Source: Poa pratensis (Eukaryota; Streptophyta; Magnoliopsida; Poales; Poaceae). Taken from it: a DNA stretch of 64,000 bases. Numbering within the stretch: the first letter of the stretch is position 1; each line of letters begins with the position of its first letter. The notes beneath the pieces were generated by a model. That model ran no database searches. It saw only the letters and a list, made by a program, of their open reading frames with translations, and had not been told where the DNA came from. Of the stretch, positions 56,707-64,000 are shown piece by piece. The translations under genes were made by a program, and so were the position numbers. The stretch lies in NCBI GenBank assembly GCA_947311845.1, contig CAMZMU010000059.1, positions 40,680,982-40,744,981 on the forward strand. The letters are read 5' to 3'.

Positions 56707-57321
56707 GTGTTCATGTCCTCAAGGAAGCTGACGCATTACTTCTCCGAGCACCCGATCACTGTAATCAGCACCTCAGGGATCGGGGACATCCTCACAAACC
56801 CCAACGCAACTGGGCGAGTAGCAAAATGGCTCATCGAGCTAGCACCAAGAGACATCAAGTATGATTACCCGAAGGCCATCAAAGCACAAGTTTTACCTGA
56901 CTTCCACACCGAGTGGATTGAAGCTCAGCTCCCAGGAGCACCAGATGTGTCCAACTCATGGACTATGTACTTTGACGGCTCGAAGAAAAACGAAGGCGCA
57001 GGCGCAGGTGTCATCCTCATATCACCAAAAGGCGACAAGCTCCGCTATATCCTACAAATGGGATTCGAGTTCCCATCCAATAACGAAGCAGAATATGAGG
57101 CTCTGATCCATGGCATGAGGATGGCCAAAGCCCTCGGGTGCACTCGACTGATGATCTACGGCGACTCGAATCTGGTGGTGCAGCAAACAATGAAGGCCTG
57201 CGACGCAATCGCAGATAACATGATCGCCTACCGTGACCTGTACAACATCATGGAGGGCAGCTTCGAAGGCTGCGAGTTGCGGCACATAGGGCGTGAAGCA
57301 ATGAAGAAGCAGATAAGTTAG
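56707..57321 (+). pseudogene. Gypsy RNase H domain
   Basis: RNase H removes the RNA strand during reverse transcription. The 204-codon frame starts with the end of the connection domain (SSRKLTHYFSEHPITVIS). It then has the RNase H motifs MYFDGSKKNEGAGAGVI, NNEAEYEALIHGM and LMIYGDSNLVVQQ, which supply the D, E and D of the active site. It ends at TAG 57,319-57,321 after a probable one-base shift (REAMKKQIS in place of the usual acidic end). Integrase follows about 300 bases further on. Confidence 0.85.
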
Positions 57322-57619
57322 CCAACATTGGCGACCAAAGCACCAGTCCACCTGGTGTCTTCTTCGAGCGCATCGAGCACAGATCATCAAAAAAAGCGAG
57401 CAACTCCTACATCAGCCGCACCAGCCAAGAGCAAAACACCTAGCACAGAGGACCCACCAGTCGAGGTACTCCTCATCGAGCCAACTTGGACTCAACCTTC
57501 CTCGCATACATACTCCGCGGCGAGGTACCCGAAGACATAACAGAGTCAAGACGCGTCACTCGACGATCTAAAGCATACACTGTCATCAACGGTGAACTTA
57601 CAAACGCAGCATATCAGGT

Positions 57620-58705
57620 ATGTTCCAACGTTGCATAGCATTTGAAGATGGCCAAGCCATCCTTCGTGATATTCATGCAGGTACCGGGCATCACGCCAGC
57701 AGTCGATCACTCGTAGCCAAAGCCTTTCGCGCAGGCTTCTACTGGCCCACAGCACTCAAAGACGCGGAGGACATAGTCAAAAGGTGCATCGGCTGTCAAA
57801 AATTCGCCACAAAGCCGCACGCACCCGCATCGGCGTTGAAGACAATACCATTGGCCTGGCCCTTCGCCCAGTGGGGGCTCGATATGGTTGGGCCACTCAA
57901 AAAATCCTCCCATGGAGGGCATACTCACCTTCTGGTGGCGGTCGACAAGTTCACCAAGTGGATTGAAGCAGTACCTATCACAAGTTCGACTGCCACTACA
58001 GCAGTCAATTTCATAAAATCCATCATATACCGCTTTGGTGTGCCAAGTAGCATCATCACTGACAACGGTACAAACTTCACGGCTGAGGAATTCAAATCCT
58101 TCTGCAAAGAGCAAGATATCACGCTCAATTATGCATCTGTGGCACACCCGCAAATGGCCAAGTCGAAAAGGCCAATGGGCTGTGACGAGTGGAATCAAGA
58201 AGCGCCTCCTGGTGCCACTCAAAAGGCGCGGGTGCTTGGGTCGAAGACTTCCGTCTGTGCTATGGAGCCTACGCACAACACCCAACGCTCAACACAATTT
58301 ACCCCATTTTCATGGTCTACGGGCAGAGGCAATCCTGCCATCAGACGTAAGGTTCAATGCACCAAGAGTCGAAGCATACAACGAAGAAGATGCAGATGAA
58401 GCACTCGAAGATGCAGTCGACTTGCTAGAAGAAGCACGTAACACGGCGCTCGCACGCACAGCTGTTTATCAGCAGGACCTCCGCAACTACACAGCCGTCG
58501 ACTGCGTACCAGGTCCTTCGAGGTTGGCGACCTGGTACTTCGACTGAAGCAAAAGAAGGTGCACAAACTCGCTTCTCCATGGGAAGGACCCTTCATCATC
58601 ACCGAGGTCATTGGTGGTGGAGCATACAGACTGAAGCACGCGAAGACAGGAGAACTCTCGCATAATCCTTGGAACGTTGCGCAGCTGCGCCGTTTCTATG
58701 CTTAG
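57620..58705 (+). pseudogene. Gypsy integrase
   Basis: Integrase inserts the cDNA. The zinc-binding part has GHHASSRSLVAKAFRAGFYW and CIGCQKFATKPHAP. The core contains PFAQWGLDMVGPLKKSS (first D, near 57,880) and SSIITDNGTNFTAEEFKSF (second D, near 58,060). The third acidic residue lies near 58,160 in another frame, because a one-base change disrupts the reading there. The C-terminal GPY/F-type part is visible at about 58,520-58,700 (KLASPWEGPFIITEVIGGGA, then NPWNVAQLRRFYA and a stop). The frame also shifts at about 58,340 and 58,510. Confidence 0.85.
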
Positions 58706-59318
58706 ATTGCTCAGTCGCACAATGTAATAGGCACATATGTCGGATGGCTGCAGGTTTCAGACGCGCTCTTTTCCTTACCAGGGTACCTAAGGGGACTGGA
58801 AGGTTTTTAATGAGGCGGCCTGCAGCTTAACATTCAAAATGGAATATAATCAATGATTCCTCATATTTCTCCCTGCTTACTACTCGCATAACTTGCCTCA
58901 CCCGAGCACTCGGGGGCTGCGCTATCTCAAAAAGCATGAGCTTCCGCTTGTTCACAACATAATACCCCAGCCGCACTCGAATACTCGGGGGCTGGGTCAT
59001 AAAAATCATACATAAACACAAAAGTTGCTCAACCCACTCAATTATTCGGGAGTTGAGCCTAGAAGCTTCAAGTACTGCAAAAATTCACAGCCGCACACGA
59101 ATACTCGGGGGCTGTGCAGCTTATGTTTCATACTCTAAAGTATTTCTATCAACCTCACTCAAAATGCACGGGGGCTGGATAGTCCTAATTTTACAGCAAG
59201 TTGCTTCATACACCCCGCTCAACAGGCTCGGGGGCTGCATACATGTAAACAAACAATGTACAATACTCACAAGTGTTGCGTTTTACACTTTGGGGTCACC
59301 CCCATACACATAACCTAT
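58706..59318 (+). repeat. Array of CTCGGGGGCT (PPT-like) motifs
   Basis: Near-copies of ACTCGGGGGCTG occur at about 58,908, 58,984, 59,104, 59,168 and 59,227, each with a short CACTCGAA-type lead, at spacings of roughly 60-120 bases. A further copy is at 60,188, and more occur at 63,549 and 63,676. They share the core of the true polypurine tract before the LTR. No gene is seen in this interval. Confidence 0.75.
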
Positions 59319-62300
59319 TCAACAGGTTCTTCCTTGGGCTCGGTCCATTTTTCCTCCTCCTTCAGCACACGATGGATTAGGACCAATGCGTCCACCGTGT
59401 CTCTTGGTAGTGCTCCTCCATTGGCACAGGACCACCACCTGGTAGGGTGCGGGTCCCATCGCAATCCTTTTCAAATCAAGGTGCGGAAGGTGCGATCGCA
59501 CAAAGGCAAGAGCAACATTAGCCCCGCTAATCAGTTGCTCGCGCACAAACTTCTTGATCGCCTTGCCTTTTCGAAATTTCTTCAGCAATGCAACAAGGCC
59601 CTGTGGTTGCTCATTCAAAGGAAACAAAGCTTCGTGGACTCGAAATAAAGCCAACCTGCAAGTCTCCAGTCGAATGGCAGTGCGCCAAGCCCGGTCCAGA
59701 AGCCTTACCAAAATGGCGCTCCTCGCCCTGTCTGACCAAAGGGGTGGGCGGAGTACTCAGTGCTACTCGCATGACCATCGAGTCGATCCTGAATCGTGCC
59801 TCCTCCTTTATGGGTCAGAGCAAACACCTGCGCAAAAACAAAGGGCTCATCATCGCCCAGTCGAGTCACCTCAAAGAATAGATCTCGATGATCCAAAAAT
59901 ATCTTACATTCGAGTTGCAGATTTACTCTCTCCAACTCCTCAAGCAAAAAGGCTCTCGCTCTGTAGTTGGGGATGGCCTCGACTGCAACTCAGCATACGC
60001 ATCTTGTGTTTCCTTCAGCTCGCGAGTAACTTCGGAAAGCTTTTGCTGAAGGTAGTCCATAATTTTCTGGTCATTCACGCTTCGCGACTTCGAAGAACCA
60101 CCCACAACAGGGCCAGTCGATGGTTTAGAGGCTCGGTTCTACAGTCAGAATAATTAAATGCATAAGGAAGCATAAAGAGCTCAACAAAAGGCTCGGGGGC
60201 TGCGCCTCCCGATCACTGAAGTTCATATTTCATAACAAGACAGATACGATGTCTGATAATTTACATATAGCAAAAGCAAAATGACGAAATTCCTAGACCT
60301 AGTCAAACAAAGGGTCACTGGCTAAGTCGTCGACTTCTTGGAGGAAGTTTTCTTCGCCTGGACCTTGGCTGCCCTTTCTTCAACAGTTGTTACCAGCTGT
60401 TGGGCATATTTTTGGCGGCTTCCATCCAAGTGCCGAGCCCGACGGTTCTGCCATCAGAACCCCGTGGAAACTTCTTCGTAGCTGCGTCAAAATCTGCCTC
60501 GACTCCGTGCGCGAGCAACATGAGAAAAGTAGTTGAGCACCACTTACCATTTGCTCGCGACAGAAGTCAGCGACGGCAGTCCCTTCAGGCTTGAATAGCT
60601 CAACCAGCTCTGCAAAGGAAGATGGTAGCTCTTCGCCGGGGAAGAAGCTGCCATGGAGGGCGCCCAAGGCACTCGCCGCCTGCGTCAGCATCTCCCCTGC
60701 TCTGCTACTGGTAACCTCCGAGACAGCCACACTTTCATCGAGTGAGGTGCCAAGGCTTTGCTTGCCAGTAGCAGTAGGGCCATCCATCACGCCTAGCATG
60801 TGGACAAAATAATCAGCACCATATATCAGAAACCTCAAACATCTAAGGAACAGCAAAAATTCGTACCAGTTAAGCTGGTGCTGGCGGCAGAAAGTCGACC
60901 AATTGCCGACTCCTCTCTAACCTCGGCTGCTTTCAGCCTCTTCTCCAGATCAGCCACTCGACGGGTGGCGTTGTTCAAATTTTCTGCCGCATCAGCGGCG
61001 GCCTCTGCAAAACAAACACACATGGTCAGCAGACTGCAAGAGGAATCACCCTCAACAAGTGGTAATAGCATAAAGAGATACGCACTCTTCGCAGCTTCGA
61101 GTTGCTGCTGCAGGGTGGCGGCTTCAGTCTCCTTGTGCACATACTTGGCACCAGCCTTCAGCAACTCTCGCACAAATGCCTAAGTGCACGACATGGGCAA
61201 ATTCATAACTCAATAACTGAGTCTAGGCAAAAAAATTGGCACTCGATGAGGATTAAAACTACGGCAAGCATAAACTTACGTGCTCCAAGAAGGAAGAAGT
61301 CGACGCAGGGACACCTGCAGCCGCAGCTCCGCTCTCAGTTGCTGCAACCTCCGGCTCGGGTGGTGTAGCTGTGGCTGTAGCAGCAGGAGTCGCAGGGGTA
61401 GGCGGCTGCTCTGGTGGCAGCGTCCGTGCAGTGGATGCTGCGCTACTCTTTTCCGCCGTTGGTGGCGGAGGCATATCCTCATCCGAGGAAACACTGTATC
61501 ACACATTATAAATATACAAGGTGGCATTATTCATAAAGTGACAAAGCATGGGCACGTAATACTTACTCTTCAGTAAGGTCGACCATTCGACCAGGGTTAA
61601 GCACACCCACGCTCGGGCGCGATTTCTTCGGTGGTCGTGGGGGAAGCGAGCGAATCGGAGGCACCTCGAGTGGCGCCGTCATCGACTCCGTCCTGTCTTC
61701 CTCCTTTTCCTCCGAGTCAGCGGTGTCTTCCTCGTCGCGCGACCGCTTCTGCTTGCCCTGCACCTCAGCATCGCCCTCATCGGCTTCTGGCGTGTGTGCG
61801 GTGGCGAGTGAGGCCATCTCATCATCAGAATCTGCCTCGAATGGCTCATTGTCTGGCACTGGGCCGCTCTCTGGCAAGGGAGGCATCGACTCATACATTT
61901 TGTGTCCCTGCACACATAAACAGCAAAGGATTCAACATCACACATGCATAACATATCAACTGAGATATAGTATCAACTGTTACCTCTGGTAGAGGGTTGC
62001 TGGTTTCATAAGGAGGCACAGGCGAGTTCATCTCGCAGGGATCTTCATCAGTCAATTTGGTAAGGCTTCTTACCAACTTCTCCGCCTCCGCATCAGAAAG
62101 CTCCACTGCGCGTGAGCGGGTTGGATCAGAAGCACCACTGTATCCCCACATAGCATGTGCTCGGGCTCGAAGGGGTTGCACTCGCCTCTTGGCCATAATG
62201 GCTAGCAGATGGATGCCCGTGACCTCTCGACCAACAGTGGTCTGAAGCTTCAGCACCTTCTCCATCAAATGTCAGCCTCTTCGGCTTCGACTCCGGTCGG

Positions 62301-62960
62301 CTGGGCAATCCAGGATGGCCTCTTCTTCACCAGGGCGTCTGCGTCAAAGGCAGGCAACCCGAAGGTTTGGGCGCCTATGGTCACATCCTTGATGTAGAAC
62401 CACTTCTGGCGCCATCCTTGCACAGACTCCAGGAAGTTGATCTTGAAGTACTCGACATCAGGTCGAGCCTGTACTCCAAAACCACCAGGTCCCTTGGCGC
62501 TGTGCTGGCGCTTGACGTTGAAGATGCGGCGGAACAGACCAAAGTGGGGTGCGACGCCCAAGAAGCACTCGCAAAGGACGAAAAAACACGCAATGTGCAA
62601 AAGCCCATTGGGCGTAAAATCGTGCAATTGCACTCCATACACGTGCATCAGTGCACGAAGAAAGTTGTGAACAGGGAAGGAGAATCCCCTGTTCACAAAA
62701 TCAACAAAGCAGACCCGCTCATTGGGGCCTGGGCGCGGGATTACCTCGGCGCCGGGGATGCGAACTTGCGAGGTGTCCTCAGGGATCAGCCCGTCGTTCC
62801 GCAGGCCGGTGAGCATCCTCTTGCTGCAGGTGGACTTGGTCCAAGCGCCCTTGTCCCTCTTCAAACCGCTGGCAGCGGCTCCAGCGGCGCTGTCCGCCGA
62901 TGCGTTCGCAGCACTCCTGCCCTTCGGGTGGTGGCTTCGTCATGCGAGGTGGTTGCAAAA
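59319..62960 (-). pseudogene. Gypsy antisense multi-exon gene (Transposase_28-type)
   Basis: The gene runs opposite to gag-pol. The first exon (about 62,960 down to 61,984) carries the Transposase_28 domain with RVCFVDFVNRGFSFPVHNFL, but a one-base deletion near 62,267 and loss of the ATG break it, unlike the copy at 50,164. Exon 2 (about 61,905-61,570) is acidic. Later exon-like pieces with GT-AG ends lie at 61,474-61,281 (ending SFLEH then gtaag), 61,181-61,090 (FVRELLKAGAKYVHKETEA), 61,010-60,868 (NLNNATRRVADLEKRLKAAE, a coiled coil), 60,790-60,550 (GALHGSFFPGEELPSSFAEL) and 59,711-59,319. Such C-terminal coiled coils are usual in this family. The role of the product is unknown. Confidence 0.7.
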
Positions 62961-64000
62961 GCTTCGCTAGGAGGCTATGGCGATGCGCGAGGAGGGAAGA
63001 AGCAGCGGCGGCGGAGAGCAAATGGCAAGTAAAAAATACTATTTACGCCGCCGCACCTTTTAACCTCAACGCAAAAGAATCCGCACCGTCGATGCGAGAT
63101 CGTGGGCAAAGAAGCAAATCCAACCGTACACGTGGCAGCCACGGAGGGCAACCGTCGCCGGCCACTCCGCCCACTACGCACGGGAATCTAGGAACTACCA
63201 TCATGGCCCCGGAGAAATCGTGCCTGAACGGTCAAATCCAGTCCAAACGGCTGCACAATGGGCCCACAAGACGTGTCACGTCCTTCACAGCATAGCGCAC
63301 GCCACCGCGTGTCAGGTGGCGCAGTCGCCATAAAACGTCATCCCTGACGTCATTGCAGCAGATTTGTTCAGAAAAGATTTGGGTTCGCCCAAAGCATATT
63401 AATCACTCGATTGTTTTCGAGTGTATGGTCACTCGACGTTTCTCGATGACATATTACTCCCATCGGGAGCATATCAAAAATTTCTTCGACTAAAGATGCT
63501 CAAGAAATGATTCTGAGATTATCCTCCATTACAAGTAATAAAGCACAATCTCGGGGGCTACTCCCATCGGGAGCGCTGCCGCGCACCCGATAGAATTATG
63601 GCAAAAGATTTTCTTCGACTAACATATGTAGGATAAGATTTTGAGATTATCCTCCATTGCAAGCAATAAAGCACAATCTCGGGGGCTACTCCCATCGGGA
63701 GCGCTGTCGCGCACCCGATAAAATATATCAAAGGGTCAGTCGACGAATATATCGACTACGTTCATATGCAAAATCATACTCGAAACATTCCCGAGTTGCG
63801 TCCGTCGCAAATACCTCGGATGCTGCACGCATAGTGCAAAGGTAAGACCCGCCGAACTTTCGAGCTGGGCTAAGGACCGTTCCAGCAACGTCAATCCTTA
63901 TACTTTCCGTGTCAGCAGACATGATGAAAAATCCCGACGGACGCGTTGGGTAAAATTCAAAGTTATACTGCAGATCGACTCAGTAAGACCTCAGCGGCCT
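62961..64000 (+). other. Gypsy 3' non-coding region, continues beyond window
   Basis: Homologous to 50,165-51,211, with the same two tandem AATCTCGGGGGCTACTCCC segments (63,544 and 63,672). It has a short extra piece, CGCACCGTCGATGCGAGATC, near 63,083 that the upstream remnant lacks. No gene is supported. Confidence 0.7.

Larger units (their letters stand above)
51516..64000 (+). mobile_element. Gypsy-type LTR retrotransposon, 3' LTR outside window
   Basis: The order is LTR, primer-binding site, gag, protease, reverse transcriptase, RNase H, integrase, which is the Gypsy (Ty3) order. An antisense gene and a 3' non-coding region follow. The window ends at the equivalent of 51,211 in the upstream remnant, so the 3' LTR should begin about 305 bases after the last base shown. 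The coding region has several frameshifts and stops, so the copy is not autonomous. I could not assign a named family. Confidence 0.85.

Noticed and set aside
1..64000. tRNA or rRNA genes
   Set aside because: I saw no tRNA A-box/B-box pair or cloverleaf and no rRNA-like stretch, although a by-eye search can miss these.

Overview
The window reads as intergenic DNA of a large plant genome, most likely a grass of the wheat tribe (Triticeae). The grounds are a Stowaway MITE with the CTCCCTCCGT end, a LINE tail of a type I recognise from wheat and barley, Gypsy and Copia retroelements carrying a plant-type antisense 'Transposase_28' gene, GT-AG introns, and a DUF4220/DUF594 gene of the kind expanded in grasses. 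No tRNA, rRNA, CRISPR array or bacterial operon was seen. Everything is read by eye; family names rest on remembered motifs, not on searches.

Layout. 1-3,300: AT-rich DNA with a few exon-like pieces on the minus strand and a 27-base G run. 3,693-6,957: a decayed Copia element on the minus strand without LTRs, set inside a duplicated short repeat (3,632-3,692 and 6,958-7,400). 7,860-9,980: an unrecognised element with an array of TTGCAACT-type motifs. 9,989-35,300: a candidate 25.3-kb Helitron. 35,303-36,560: a motif-rich GC/AT element with degenerate inverted ends. 37,582-49,354: an almost perfect tandem duplication of 5.89 kb, each unit holding a LINE tail, one intact DUF4220/DUF594 membrane protein gene and the broken edge of a Gypsy element. 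48,787-64,000: Gypsy DNA in which one LTR (51,516-52,009) lies between a truncated upstream copy and a nearly full downstream copy whose 3' LTR should lie about 300 bases beyond the window.

The Helitron is the centre of interest. It has a TC 5' end, a hairpin followed by CTAG at the 3' end, and A and T as flanking bases. In the sense direction it carries a Rep-helicase gene in exons, now broken by a frameshift and by a 160-bp Stowaway MITE, followed by an apparently intact 12-exon RPA1-like gene. It also carries cargo: an antisense F-box gene, a GC-rich leader-like segment, a short conserved-looking reading frame, a fragment homologous to a repeat 20 kb away outside the element, a terminal exon of an unknown gene, a 4.5-kb minisatellite and a three-exon fragment with a possible dsRNA-binding fold. 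Two tail-like 3' ends, 5.9 kb apart, suggest extension past an older terminator.

The Gypsy element encodes gag, protease, reverse transcriptase, RNase H and integrase on the plus strand, with several frameshifts, and a multi-exon gene on the minus strand between integrase and the 3' end.
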